Source: JABAAI01 sp965261955
GTDB taxonomy: Bacteria; Spirochaetota; Leptospiria; Leptospirales; Leptonemataceae
DNA length: 64,000 nucleotides
NCBI GenBank assembly: GCA_965261955.1
Contig: CBDHEM010000013.1
Coordinates: forward strand, 248,001-312,000
Reading direction: 5' to 3'
Of this stretch, positions 50,926-59,991 are shown in pieces (positions within the stretch are counted from its first letter, which is position 1; every line of letters starts with the position of its first letter). A program made the position numbers and the translations under genes. Below the pieces are notes generated by a model. It did not search any database. It had not been told where the DNA came from and was given only the letters and a program-made list of their open reading frames with translations.

Positions 50926-51269
50926 AAAAATTTATTCATACACAAAATATAAATATTATTTGCACATAAGCTGTTTCAATATTTCTGAAAATGACTATTT
51001 AGTCATTCTTCTAAAAAACAGGGATATGAATATGAATATAAAATTGCTTCCGTGGTCAAAAATAAATTACAATTGAAATACTGTTTTCTAAAAAAAATTC
51101 ATGTACGCTTGTCGCTTTTCTATCTCTCTCTTGAAAAGGCCTTATGGAAACAAGACTTTTATTTTAAAATATAAATAATTTCGATTTTTAATGAGGTGAT
51201 AAGGAAAAAAAGTATATAGTTATCGGCTTATTTCTTTAGGGTATGATAGGTGGGCTGGGTAAAATTTGA
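50926..51269. other. non-coding AT-rich spacer
   Basis: About 340 bases, very AT-rich, between the zinc-ribbon gene and hemN. I see no gene, repeat or strong hairpin. Confidence 0.5.
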
Positions 51270-52607
51270 TTAGTTAGGTTTTTTATTCATATAGTGATCT
51301 AGACTCATGCATATTTTGCGTAGTAGTGGGCGTCCAGGTGGTAGTATTTTTAGATAGTTATTTTTTATTTGCAAGAGATTTGCATCTTCTGCCAACTTGA
51401 AAAAATCTGATTGAAAATAAGTTTCTTTTTGAATTTCTTTAGACAACTCTGCTTCCCAATTCGTAGCTAAAGATTCCATGACCTTGAAAGTATTTTTATC
51501 TTTTATACTACGGGTATGTCCTTTGTACTGGCTTATCGTTTGATTTTGCATTTCTTTTTGGTATTTTTTCAGTATTTTTTCATTTTGATGGTAATGATGA
51601 ATACTTTCTGAAATAGCGGATGTTCCTATTCCTAGGAATAAGTCAATCTTTTGTTGTGTATAACCCACAAAACTACGGCGTAACCGTTTTTCTTTTTTAG
51701 ATTTCCAAAAAATATCATGTTCTAGTGCATACTGGTCCATTCCTATTTCTTGATAATGTGCTTCTTCTATTAGCTTGCGGCCTTGTAGGTAAAGTCTAAT
51801 TCTATCCTTTGCTTGGGGTAAATGTGTCTCATGCAAGAAACACTGATTGGATTGAGTACGAGGAATATGTATATATCCATAAAAGCTTAAGCGATCCGCT
51901 TTGAGCGTCATCACTTTTTGCATACTTTCTGTTATACTTTGGATATTTTGGTGAGGTAAACCATAAATGAGATCTAAGCCAATACTATTATATCCAATTT
52001 TACGTGCCTTTTGAAAAACAACTTTGGCTTGTTCGATCGTTTGTTTTTTGTTGATAGTTTGTTGTACTGTGGGATTGCTATCTTCAAATCCAAAGCGAAT
52101 TTCACGAAAACCCAGTTGGTAGAGTATTTCTAGATGCCCTTCTTTTAGATAACGTATATCTGCTTCCGTAGAAAATATATGGTGAGGAGAGAATGTGAAG
52201 TAGGCTAATATGGGAGACAATAGGCGTTCGAGGTTTTTAGGAGAAAAAAAATTAGGTGTTCCTCCTCCAAGGTACAAGTACTCAAGAGAAGAATTTTTTA
52301 ATTGCGGTAACTTTTGGCAATAAAGTGTAAATTCTTTTTGTATAGCTTCTATATAAATTTCTTCTATACTATGATCTTGTGTAATATAGGTGTTACAGAC
52401 ACAAAAGGAACAGTGGTTTTCACAAAAAGGGAGATGAATATAAAGGCCAATATTATTATTTTTTTGGAGACTTTGTTCACATGAAAGTATCCATTCCTCT
52501 GTGCTGGGGGGGGTATTCCAATATGGAATAGAAGGATAGCTATTATAACGAGGACTTGGTGTATTATATTTTAAATACAGATCAACTAGATCACTAGATA
52601 TGTTCAT
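51270..52607 (-). CDS. hemN: oxygen-independent coproporphyrinogen III oxidase-like radical SAM protein
   Basis: Radical SAM enzyme of haem biosynthesis (or a close relative). The cluster motif is CENHCSFCVC: Cys62, Cys66, Cys69 with Cys71 extra, exactly the CxxxCxxC(xC) of HemN. LEYLYLGGGTPNFFSPKNLE and TEADIRYL match the SAM-binding region, and GYNSIGLDLIYGLPHQ lies further on. 445 residues, as for true HemN (HemW is shorter). PSPRYNSYPSIPYW near the N-terminus is also a HemN feature. Haem from this pathway would supply the many c-type cytochromes. It lies 39 bases after the upstream coiled-coil gene. Confidence 0.88.
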   Translation of the reverse strand: MNISSDLVDLYLKYNTPSPRYNSYPSIPYWNTPPSTEEWILSCEQSLQKNNNIGLYIHLPFCENHCSFCVCNTYITQDHSIEEIYIEAIQKEFTLYCQKLPQLKNSSLEYLYLGGGTPNFFSPKNLERLLSPILAYFTFSPHHIFSTEADIRYLKEGHLEILYQLGFREIRFGFEDSNPTVQQTINKKQTIEQAKVVFQKARKIGYNSIGLDLIYGLPHQNIQSITESMQKVMTLKADRLSFYGYIHIPRTQSNQCFLHETHLPQAKDRIRLYLQGRKLIEEAHYQEIGMDQYALEHDIFWKSKKEKRLRRSFVGYTQQKIDLFLGIGTSAISESIHHYHQNEKILKKYQKEMQNQTISQYKGHTRSIKDKNTFKVMESLATNWEAELSKEIQKETYFQSDFFKLAEDANLLQIKNNYLKILPPGRPLLRKICMSLDHYMNKKPN

Positions 52608-52646
52608 TTTGGGTTAACGATTGCTTTGTAAGAAAATAGAGTAGCC

Positions 52647-53786
52647 TTATTTTATCTTTTTTATTATCTCATTTACACTCGCATCTCGTACACCAAGTTC
52701 CCTTGCAGCTTTAAGTTCCTGAATACCTTGTTGTTTGTCACCCATTCGCAAATACAAAAGCCCTAGATTATATAAGGCCTTTCCTAAATAGAGTCTAGAT
52801 CTTGTTAGCTGGATAATTTCTTTTTTCATAGATAATAAAAGTAGGCTACTATCTAAGTTGTTATCAGTCTGCTTTTGTCTTCTGAGTAAGGCATTTATAC
52901 GATCTCGGATATTGTCCAGTATACTTTCTAGTTTATTACCATATCTTTGTGATGGTAATGAACTTTCTTTTAGATGGTTAGCTAATTCAATATTTTTAGA
53001 AACAAGGGCATCATTCTTTCTTGTCAAGATATCGTACTCTTGTCGTAAATCTTGGTATTCATGGAATAGAGATGATTTTTTATCTAGATCATGAAAGGCT
53101 AGTATTTTTTCTGTAACGTGATGCAATTCTTTTTCTAACTGAGAAACTGTTCTGTGTTCTTTTTTCAGAGCTAAGCGAAGTTCCTGATTTTGATATTTAA
53201 TTTTGGTAAGTTCTGTAATTTGTTTTTCGCTGTTGTACAATTCTATTCGGAATGTATCCCAATCTGATTCAATTGTTTTATTTTTTTGTAATTGATTAGC
53301 TGCGATATTTGCCATGTTTTGTAATTCAATGAGAATGATTTCTTCTGGTGTTTGTTTCCATTTTTGGCTTCGCATGTTTGTAGGTACATCTAGTTGTCTT
53401 TTTAGTTTTTCGATTCCTTTATAAACTAAAGGAATACTATGCTTATCTTGTTTACCGAATTGTTTTTGAAAAAAAAGTAATTGTTTTTGAAAATGATTCA
53501 AAAAATAATAAGACAAAATTGGATGTAGTTCTTTATGGTCTAGGCGTGCAATTTCTCCAATCTTTATGCCTATATAATAAACACGATCTAATAAGATTTC
53601 TAAGGGAAATACACACTTTTGATTTTTGTAAAATGCTTGAAATTCTTTTGGGAAAGAGTGAATATGATGATGGGGCCAGAGTATTGCGGTAAGATGAATT
53701 TTACGAATGAGTTTTTCAAATCGACTTTTTTGAGCAGGGTTATCTAAAAAAAAAAAATATTTTTTTTCGATTAGAGGAGTATTCAT
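52647..53786 (-). CDS. coiled-coil protein with C-terminal TPR-like pair
   Basis: 379 residues. The N-terminal 150 residues are mixed and contain HHH (WPHHHIHSFP); residues about 190-290 form a coiled coil (for example KKEHRTVSQLEKELHHVTEK). The C-terminus has one TPR-like unit (LGKALYNLGLLYLRMGDKQQ) followed by a second helix pair. No enzymatic motif is visible. The context (upstream of hemN, same strand) suggests co-transcription. The product is cytoplasmic by lack of a signal. Function is unknown. Confidence 0.6.
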   Translation of the reverse strand: MNTPLIEKKYFFFLDNPAQKSRFEKLIRKIHLTAILWPHHHIHSFPKEFQAFYKNQKCVFPLEILLDRVYYIGIKIGEIARLDHKELHPILSYYFLNHFQKQLLFFQKQFGKQDKHSIPLVYKGIEKLKRQLDVPTNMRSQKWKQTPEEIILIELQNMANIAANQLQKNKTIESDWDTFRIELYNSEKQITELTKIKYQNQELRLALKKEHRTVSQLEKELHHVTEKILAFHDLDKKSSLFHEYQDLRQEYDILTRKNDALVSKNIELANHLKESSLPSQRYGNKLESILDNIRDRINALLRRQKQTDNNLDSSLLLLSMKKEIIQLTRSRLYLGKALYNLGLLYLRMGDKQQGIQELKAARELGVRDASVNEIIKKIK

Positions 53787-53993
53787 GGCGTGAAATCAAT
53801 TACATTAGTATTTTCGGATGTTAGCAATTTTTTTTATTCAATTATATTATTTCTGCTATGGCCAGAATACATTAAATTCATGCCTTATATCCAAACAATT
53901 TTTCTACAATTCAAAAAACTCTTACGTTCATATCTCTCTTCTATTTTGAGAAAAGTTCCTCTGAATTAGAATATACTGGCCGATGTTGCCAAG

Positions 53994-55199
53994 GTGTTGA
54001 GTCTCTCCCGCCAAAAAATAGAAAGTAAACCACTTGTTCCTTGCCCGACTTGGGTAGGAGAGTTATGGACTGCAAAGCAACGACAAATGCACCGTCTTCA
54101 TTACACGGTAAGTTATCGTGCTTCTTTTAAACCAGAACTTCCTGATTTTTTTATTCGTTATTTTTTACTAGATAGGGGAATTACAAATGCTAGAGTACTA
54201 GATCCTTTTGGAGGCAGAGGGACGAGTGTCTTGCAAGCAAATTTACTAGGATTTTCTGGTGTACATAATGATTTAAACCCAGTTTCTCTTTTTTTAGCTC
54301 GCTCTAGACAAAAAATACCTTTACTCAGAGCATTAATTTCTCGTGTGAATAGTCTTTCTTTGGATGAAGACCATTCTATTTCAAAAAAAGATCGTGCCCG
54401 TTTTTCCCCTTTTTTTCATTCACGTACTTTAAAAGAAATATTAAACTTTCGTGAACTTTTATTGAAAGGTCATAAAAACGAAGATGCAGAACTTTCTTAC
54501 ATAGGCCTTACCTTACTTTCACGTCTTCATGGTCATTCTGATGGTTTCCTTTCCGCCTATTCTTTTCCCCAAATTTCTATTTTACCATCGGCTCAGAAAA
54601 AAAATAATTTAAGATTAGGGCAAAAGCCAAAATATCGTGAAGTAAAATCACGCCTAATCCGTAAATTAAAAAATGACTTAGGTCATGGCGTTCCCGATAT
54701 ATTTTATAAGGCCTCTCAAAAAAACTATTACACTCAACATAGTGCAGATGCTCTTTCTTCACTTCCATCTCATTCCATAGATTTAATTGTAACTTCTCCT
54801 CCTTTTTTGAATAAAGTGGATTATCAGACAGATAATTGGATGAGAGCTTGGTTTTTAGGACTAGAGGAGGAACTAAGAAACATATCTTTGACCATGACGC
54901 CAAGTCTTGTAGCTTGGTGTGACTTCATGGAGGCTGTTATGTGTGAGATGGGGCGTGTCCTTAAAAAAAAGGCACACGCCGTAATTGAAGTTGGTGAGGT
55001 GAGCATAGGTTGGAAAAAACAAAATCTAGAAGAAAATTTACTGGAAAGACTTCCTCTGAAAGTAGTTGGTGGTGTTTTACAAGCCAAAGAAATTTTTATT
55101 AATCGCCAAAATTTTACAAAACTTTCAAACTGTTGGTCCGTAACAAATAACAGTAAAGGAACAAACACAAATCGTTGCCTTGTATTACAAAAAGCATAG
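53994..55199 (+). CDS. orphan SAM-dependent DNA methyltransferase (N4/N6 type)
   Basis: A 401-residue methyltransferase. The SAM motif DPFGGRGTSVLQANLLG (Asp70) comes first and the catalytic TSPPFLNKVDY (Thr267-Phe271) comes about 200 residues later, so the order is SAM site then target site, as in gamma-class amino methyltransferases. N-terminal residues include a helical WTAKQRQMHRLHYTVSYRAS. The enzyme would add a methyl group to adenine N6 or cytosine N4 in DNA, though an RNA-directed role cannot be excluded. No restriction gene is adjacent. Start GTG 53994; the exact start is not certain. It lies divergent to the coiled-coil gene. Confidence 0.75.
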   Translation: MLSLSRQKIESKPLVPCPTWVGELWTAKQRQMHRLHYTVSYRASFKPELPDFFIRYFLLDRGITNARVLDPFGGRGTSVLQANLLGFSGVHNDLNPVSLFLARSRQKIPLLRALISRVNSLSLDEDHSISKKDRARFSPFFHSRTLKEILNFRELLLKGHKNEDAELSYIGLTLLSRLHGHSDGFLSAYSFPQISILPSAQKKNNLRLGQKPKYREVKSRLIRKLKNDLGHGVPDIFYKASQKNYYTQHSADALSSLPSHSIDLIVTSPPFLNKVDYQTDNWMRAWFLGLEEELRNISLTMTPSLVAWCDFMEAVMCEMGRVLKKKAHAVIEVGEVSIGWKKQNLEENLLERLPLKVVGGVLQAKEIFINRQNFTKLSNCWSVTNNSKGTNTNRCLVLQKA

Positions 55200-55331
55200 C
55201 TTATAACGTAAATAGAAAATTAGTGTTTTTATTTTTATACAAATAGTATAGTTTGGTATGTATATACTTTTCATGGTCTTTTGTAAATATCTCTGAGACT
55301 GTAAGGAAAAACGATGAGTGGACTTTTTTAT

Positions 55332-55452
55332 GAAGGGACATTTTGTGAAATGTAAATAATTGCAAATAGAATACTATGAATTGCTATGAAACACCGATTT
55401 AAAGCATTTTGGATGGACATCTTCTCGCTTTTCTACATTCTCAAACAGTCTC
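55332..55452. mobile_element. MITE-like element, copy F
   Basis: gaagggacattttgtgaaatg, then aataattgcaaatagaatac, caccgatttaaagcattttg, and right end ttctacattctcaaacagtctc. The right end overlaps the stop codon of the mcd-like gene (TGA complement at 55451-55453). Confidence 0.75.
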
Positions 55453-57100
55453 ATGAAGCAGTCAAATACTTTGAAAGTATATTCTTTGCACAAACCCGTA
55501 GAGCCATGACTTCTTCAGCACCTTCGAATATAGAAAAAACGCGGGCATCCAGATAATAACGCGATACAGCATACTCCTCAGCATATCCCATACCACCGTG
55601 TATCTGCATTGCTTCACGAGTGACCCACTCAGAGATACGAGCAGCATAGAATTTAATGAGTGTTGATTCGGGTTCTCCCTTACCTTCATCTATCATACGA
55701 GAAACAGCTAGTGAATACTGTCTAGAGGCCTGAGTAATCATAGCCATACGGGCTATTTTCCATCTTGTCAATTGATAGTATCCAATTTTTTTTCCAAAAA
55801 CTTTGCGTTCTCCAGCATAACGACAAGCGGCTTCCATGGCTGCTTGCATAACGCCATTAGCTCGTGCAGCAGTTTGTACGCGCCCACCAGAGAAGCCGGC
55901 CATTTGTGTATAGAAGCCTTTTCCACGTCCATTCTCTCCTCCAAGTAAATTGTCATCGGGTACAAAGTAGTTTTCAAAACTCAATTCAAAGCTATGCATG
56001 CCACGATAGCCTATAGTGGAAATAGCCGAACCAGTTAGTTTTCCTCCTTTTTCTTGGACAGTTTCAAATTTATGTCCTTGATGACGAGGCTTTTCCACTA
56101 GAAATATAGAAAGCCCTTTGTGTTTTAAAGAGGGATCTTTTTCTGAGCGTGCTAACAACATAATAACATCTGCATAACCAGCAAAGGTACACCAAGTTTT
56201 TATGCCATTAATAAGCCATCCAGATGCTGTTTTGTTTGCGGTCACTTCCATTCCAGAAACATCACTTCCATAGTTAGGCTCTGTTACAGCCACTGCATTG
56301 AGTTTTTTACCAGAAGCTAGAGCAGGTAGCCAAGTAGATTTTTGTTCGTTGGTCCCCCCTTTTAATAAGGCTTTAGATAAGATTTCTGGACGTGTGATCA
56401 GAGAGCCCGCAATGGACAAACCACCCCGAGATAGCTCTTCGGTAATCAACATCATTCCTACAGTACCATAGTCATCTAAATAACCACCGTATTTCCCTGG
56501 TATGGTCACACCAAAAGCCCCCATTTCTATAAGACCGCTTAATATTTCATCAGGAATGAATTCATCGTTACGATGTACACGTTCTGCTCTAGGAGCCACA
56601 ACTTTTTCAGAAAATTCACGAAAAGTTTCTCGCACTGTTTCGTAATCTTTTGATATGGCTAAAGAACCAAATCTACCTTCAAAACATTTCTCTGCAACAG
56701 AGTCATAGTGTTTATAAGCAAGGGAATTTTGAATCATCTGGTTGGTTTCTTGGTTAAAAAGAGAATTCAAATAGTCGCCATCTAGTCCATATTCGTCAGG
56801 ATGGGAAGAGAGCTCTCCTCGTAAATGGCTGAGAGCCTCTCCCGCGAAAAGAAGTGCCATAGTTTCTTCCATTTCAGAGCAACCTAGTTCTTTGTTGATT
56901 GCATAATTATAAAAAGAACGAGAAACAGCACTTTCTGCATTGTGATAAGCGAGATTGTAATAGATAAGCTGATTTTCGTCTATTTTATTATGTGAGATTT
57001 TTTTCCCTTCAGAATCAGAAACGCTTTTGGATAGTACTTCTCCAATTTTTTCTAGCGTATCAGAAACGATTGTAACCAGTTTTTTTGTGACTTCATTCAT
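55451..57100 (-). CDS. mcd: acyl-CoA dehydrogenase, probable (2S)-methylsuccinyl-CoA dehydrogenase
   Basis: Flavin enzyme of the acyl-CoA dehydrogenase superfamily. It has an extra N-terminal domain of about 150 residues, as in methylsuccinyl-CoA dehydrogenase of the ethylmalonyl-CoA pathway. Matching stretches: GAFGVTIPGKYGGYLDDYGT, TEELSRGGLSIAGSLITRPE, AVTEPNYGSDVSGM, GYRGMHSFELSFENYFVPDD and IFEGAEEVMALRVCAKN. The Glu in FEGA is the catalytic base. ATG 57100 (MNEVTKKLV) is preferred over the in-frame ATG 57136. It stands alone: other pathway genes (ccr, ecm) are not in this window. The stop codon sits at the end of MITE copy F. Confidence 0.7.
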   Translation of the reverse strand: MNEVTKKLVTIVSDTLEKIGEVLSKSVSDSEGKKISHNKIDENQLIYYNLAYHNAESAVSRSFYNYAINKELGCSEMEETMALLFAGEALSHLRGELSSHPDEYGLDGDYLNSLFNQETNQMIQNSLAYKHYDSVAEKCFEGRFGSLAISKDYETVRETFREFSEKVVAPRAERVHRNDEFIPDEILSGLIEMGAFGVTIPGKYGGYLDDYGTVGMMLITEELSRGGLSIAGSLITRPEILSKALLKGGTNEQKSTWLPALASGKKLNAVAVTEPNYGSDVSGMEVTANKTASGWLINGIKTWCTFAGYADVIMLLARSEKDPSLKHKGLSIFLVEKPRHQGHKFETVQEKGGKLTGSAISTIGYRGMHSFELSFENYFVPDDNLLGGENGRGKGFYTQMAGFSGGRVQTAARANGVMQAAMEAACRYAGERKVFGKKIGYYQLTRWKIARMAMITQASRQYSLAVSRMIDEGKGEPESTLIKFYAARISEWVTREAMQIHGGMGYAEEYAVSRYYLDARVFSIFEGAEEVMALRVCAKNILSKYLTAS

Positions 57101-57145
57101 ATATATAAATTCTAAGTGCCTCTTCGCATTAAGCATGCAACACCT

Positions 57146-57346
57146 ATGGTAGATATATTTAGCATTGGCATATGTTTTTGTGTTCTATTATGGATATTAT
57201 ATGGATATTACGCGTATCCTAGGACATTTGGGTGGTCTATCCATGCTCCCTTTAATGTCCACATAAGAACGAAGCGGTTTCAGGACAAGGAATTTGCTAT
57301 ATTTATATTAGAATGGAGAGGTGTTTTTTTACGACGGGGGAAGTGA
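57146..57346 (+). CDS. possible small membrane protein
   Basis: 66 residues from ATG 57146: MVDIFSIGICFCVLLWILYG is one long helix, followed by a charged tail ending EWRGVFLRRGK. It lies between two minus-strand genes and overlaps the end of the hypothetical gene at 57280 on the other strand by 67 bases. It may be real or a shadow; the helix and the non-random tail are the only support. Confidence 0.3.
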   Translation: MVDIFSIGICFCVLLWILYGYYAYPRTFGWSIHAPFNVHIRTKRFQDKEFAIFILEWRGVFLRRGK

Positions 57347-57597
57347 GTAAAATGAGCTTTTTTTATGTATAATCGTTCGTCCTGTATTATTCCCTCTATA
57401 TACACACGTTGTCCATTTGGAATTGGCAGTACATTCTTCACTGACCAAATTCTTTTGTTTATTTTTTCAGTTTTTGGTAAAAAAAGATAGGCACGACCAC
57501 GACTATTCTTGCGATAGACACCATGGAGGCTAATGAATTCTTTTTTTTTTGAGGAGCTTATATATAGTATAGGTCTTCTAACATCATTTTGTTCCAT
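57280..57597 (-). CDS. hypothetical protein, OB-like
   Basis: 105 residues, soluble and basic. The middle segment NGQRVYIEGIIQDERLYIKK reads like a strand-rich OB-type fold, and PRRKKTPLHSNIN forms a basic tail. No family is recognised. Its 3' part overlaps a weak plus-strand ORF. It sits upstream of the mcd-like gene on the same strand, 180 bases away. Confidence 0.45.
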   Translation of the reverse strand: MEQNDVRRPILYISSSKKKEFISLHGVYRKNSRGRAYLFLPKTEKINKRIWSVKNVLPIPNGQRVYIEGIIQDERLYIKKAHFTHFPRRKKTPLHSNINIANSLS

Positions 57598-57651
57598 ATT
57601 TTTTATTTTTCAGTATATTTTATTTTTCATTATAAATTATAGGCTGTAGCC

Positions 57652-58320
57652 GTGTTAAGAAAGAATTCATTTTATTCTATTGGATTTTTCTCATTCTTTT
57701 TTCTTTTTCTTTTTCTGAATATATCCGTACTTTACGGGAGAGAATTTTGTCATTACGATTTTCGCTTGCCTAACTACCATCAAATCCTTGCTCAAGAAAA
57801 AGATATTCTAGTGGCTATGAAAAAATATGTTTTACCCATAAGCAAAAAAGTAGTTCATACAAGGTGGACATTTAACTGTATACGGAATTTACGGCGTACG
57901 AATCGCTTGCCGGAGTTGCTTCAAAACGCTCGTAAGAAAAAAGAACTGATCCATTATGTCGAAAAACTTTTTCTCGATCAGGGCATAGAAAGTCTTATTT
58001 GGAGTCGTACGCGTATCCAAAAAGGGCATCGACTTGCCAGTATGGAAGTATATTTTTCCACAAGAAATTATGAATATAATGTTTACATTATAGGAGAAAG
58101 AAAGGCATATTTAAATGTAAAAGGTGAGTTACATAACTTGTTGCTGTCACAGTTAAAAAAGATGTTAAAAAATAGCAAATTTAATTTACAAGCACAAAAA
58201 ACAATTACAGAGGCAGAGTACCAATATCGTTTGTACATATTTCTTTTTATTCTTTTGTTTATTTGTCTTTTCACTATTTTTTTTGTAACTCGTATGCTTT
58301 TCAAAAGCATGCAGAAATAA
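57652..58320 (+). CDS. unknown secreted/membrane protein
   Basis: 222 residues from GTG 57652. The N-terminal hydrophobic stretch (SFYSIGFFSFFFLFLFLNIS) looks like a signal or anchor, and another helix closes the protein (YIFLFILLFICLFTIFFVTR, about 195-215). Between them lies a charged alpha-beta region (SRTRIQKGHRLASMEVYFST) of about 150 residues, presumably outside the membrane. Similar two-anchor layouts occur in TPM-type proteins, but no motif confirms that. Its stop at 58320 directly meets an IS5-like end (gggcgttgttgcacaaatcg). Confidence 0.6.
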   Translation: MLRKNSFYSIGFFSFFFLFLFLNISVLYGREFCHYDFRLPNYHQILAQEKDILVAMKKYVLPISKKVVHTRWTFNCIRNLRRTNRLPELLQNARKKKELIHYVEKLFLDQGIESLIWSRTRIQKGHRLASMEVYFSTRNYEYNVYIIGERKAYLNVKGELHNLLLSQLKKMLKNSKFNLQAQKTITEAEYQYRLYIFLFILLFICLFTIFFVTRMLFKSMQK

Positions 58321-58650
58321 ACGGGCGTTGTTGCACAAATCGTAAAATGGCGTACAAGATCAATATATTGCAGTTATTTGCACTGATTTAATCTACAAAA
58401 AATAAACACGCAAAATGTGGAAATGAGGAGTGTAAATCATGAAAAATCAACTGAAAAAGTATGCTGAAGATTTCAATAAAATCCGGATCAATATGCTATA
58501 AAATCAGCAGATGCAAAAATATAGAATGGCATTCTAAAAAAGACTATAGCCATTTTATCGAGAAACCCAGTATGAAATAGGAAAGAATAAACAGCAAGCG
58601 CTCGTAATACTCGGTGCAGAAAATATGCAAAATCCTCAAAGTATCTAGAA
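58321..58650. mobile_element. IS5-like end and IS3-type OrfA/OrfB relic
   Basis: 58323 starts with the IS end gggcgttgttgcacaaat, shared with the relic at 10516. Then, at 58440, a GAGGAG site and ATG read MKNQLKKYAEDFNKIRINML, matching the OrfA start at 39668. Later one frame reads YSVQKICKILKVSRK (about 58601-58650), the start of an IS3 OrfB (KxCxVLxVSRSGYY). MITE copy G is inserted at that point. Confidence 0.7.
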
Positions 58651-58652
58651 AG

Positions 58653-58765
58653 TGGCTGTTGCAAAATGTAAATAATTAGAAATAAAGTGGTATGAAACAC
58701 CGATTTAAGGCTTTAGTTAGAAGGTTAACTTTCTGTTTTTTTGTATTTCGTAAAGTCTCTCATGG
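58653..58765. mobile_element. MITE-like element, copy G
   Basis: Begins gtggctgttgcaaaatgtaa, with core gaaacaccgatttaaggctt, and ends tgtatttcgtaaagtctctc. It is inserted in the IS3 OrfB relic. Confidence 0.75.
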
Positions 58766-58899
58766 GAAAATCCCGATTGCATACGAAATTTATTTGGAAA
58801 GAACGTTGAACCCGTAACGCTTACTATCTCATTAAGAGGGCGTTTTCAAAAAGATCTCATTTATTAGCAACTTAAATTGATTCTGAACAAGAATGATCT

Positions 58900-59874
58900 T
58901 TATTTATAATGAAAAGAATCTGTATTTGGGTCGTAAAATAGGCGAGGAATATCTTTTTTTGTATCTTTTGAAGATATATCAGTATTTTTTTCTTCTGTTC
59001 GATTTTGTTCATCGTCATAAGTTGTAGGCTCACTAATGTTTTGTATTTGTATATTTTTTTCTTTATTCTTTTGTTGATATTGAGAAGAAGAAAGTTCTGT
59101 TTTATAAAAATTTTGATCTGGAGTAACATTCCTTTTTTTATTTTGTATGTTGGTATATATTTTCTTCCACTGATTTCTGATAATATTTGCATAATCAAAA
59201 ATTTTTGTCTGTTTTACTTTAGGAGTGTAATAGTTTGGTGTATGGCTGGGGGGAGATGATTGCATGCTTATGATTTCTGGCAGGAGTACTAGTTTTGCGT
59301 AAAAAACGCCTCCCAAAAGACCACCAAGATGGCCACTATGTGAAATATAGGAATTACTATCGAATATGGCAAAAAGCAGTGAGACAATACACAATAGGAT
59401 AGCTGCCGTGCGTGCAGTCATGGGAAAAAATAAGAGAAAGATGCGTGATCGAGGATGAAGTATAGCGACCCCACCCAGTAAACCCATAAGAGCTCCAGAA
59501 GCACCCACTGTGGAGCGAGCTAATACTTGATAGGAACCAAATAAGTACGGTATGAAAATAACTAATGATGAAGCAAAAAGCCCTGAAACGAAGTAAAGCC
59601 ATAGAAAACGAGACATTCCCAGCAAGCGTTCTAATAGGGATCCAAAGCTCCACAGTGCAATCATATTTACAAGAAGGTGCAATGGGAAAGAGGGCGAATG
59701 TAAAAACATACTTGTAATTGGTTGCCAAAATGCACCCTCAATAAAGCTAATGGGATTTAATGCAAAATTTTCATAAACGGAGCGAATAAAATCGTCGTTT
59801 GAGAATCCTATTAAAGAAACGATGATATAAATGGCGATATTTGTAAAAAGTAGTGTGTAAGTTGCCGGAGACAT
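58900..59874 (-). CDS. rhomboid-family intramembrane serine protease
   Basis: 324 residues. The first 200 form a six-helix rhomboid core: HLLVNMIALWSFGSLLERLL (helix 2 with the HxxxN-type start), then the catalytic Ser126 in VGASGALMGLLGGV and His182 in ISHSGHLGGLLGG. Both catalytic residues are present, so it should be active, cutting membrane proteins within the bilayer. The last 120 residues are charged and low in complexity and face the cytoplasm; this tail is unusual for rhomboids of this type. The start at 59874 is standard. It is divergent to the DCC gene. Confidence 0.9.
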   Translation of the reverse strand: MSPATYTLLFTNIAIYIIVSLIGFSNDDFIRSVYENFALNPISFIEGAFWQPITSMFLHSPSFPLHLLVNMIALWSFGSLLERLLGMSRFLWLYFVSGLFASSLVIFIPYLFGSYQVLARSTVGASGALMGLLGGVAILHPRSRIFLLFFPMTARTAAILLCIVSLLFAIFDSNSYISHSGHLGGLLGGVFYAKLVLLPEIISMQSSPPSHTPNYYTPKVKQTKIFDYANIIRNQWKKIYTNIQNKKRNVTPDQNFYKTELSSSQYQQKNKEKNIQIQNISEPTTYDDEQNRTEEKNTDISSKDTKKDIPRLFYDPNTDSFHYK

Positions 59875-59991
59875 GCTGTCCTTTAGTTTAACAGTGAACG
59901 ACTAGTTTTGCTTCGAAATTAGTCTACCCTATTTTTACCATTAATTTTTTCATTATAACTTGACTTATACAATGAAAAGAAGTGTAACTGT

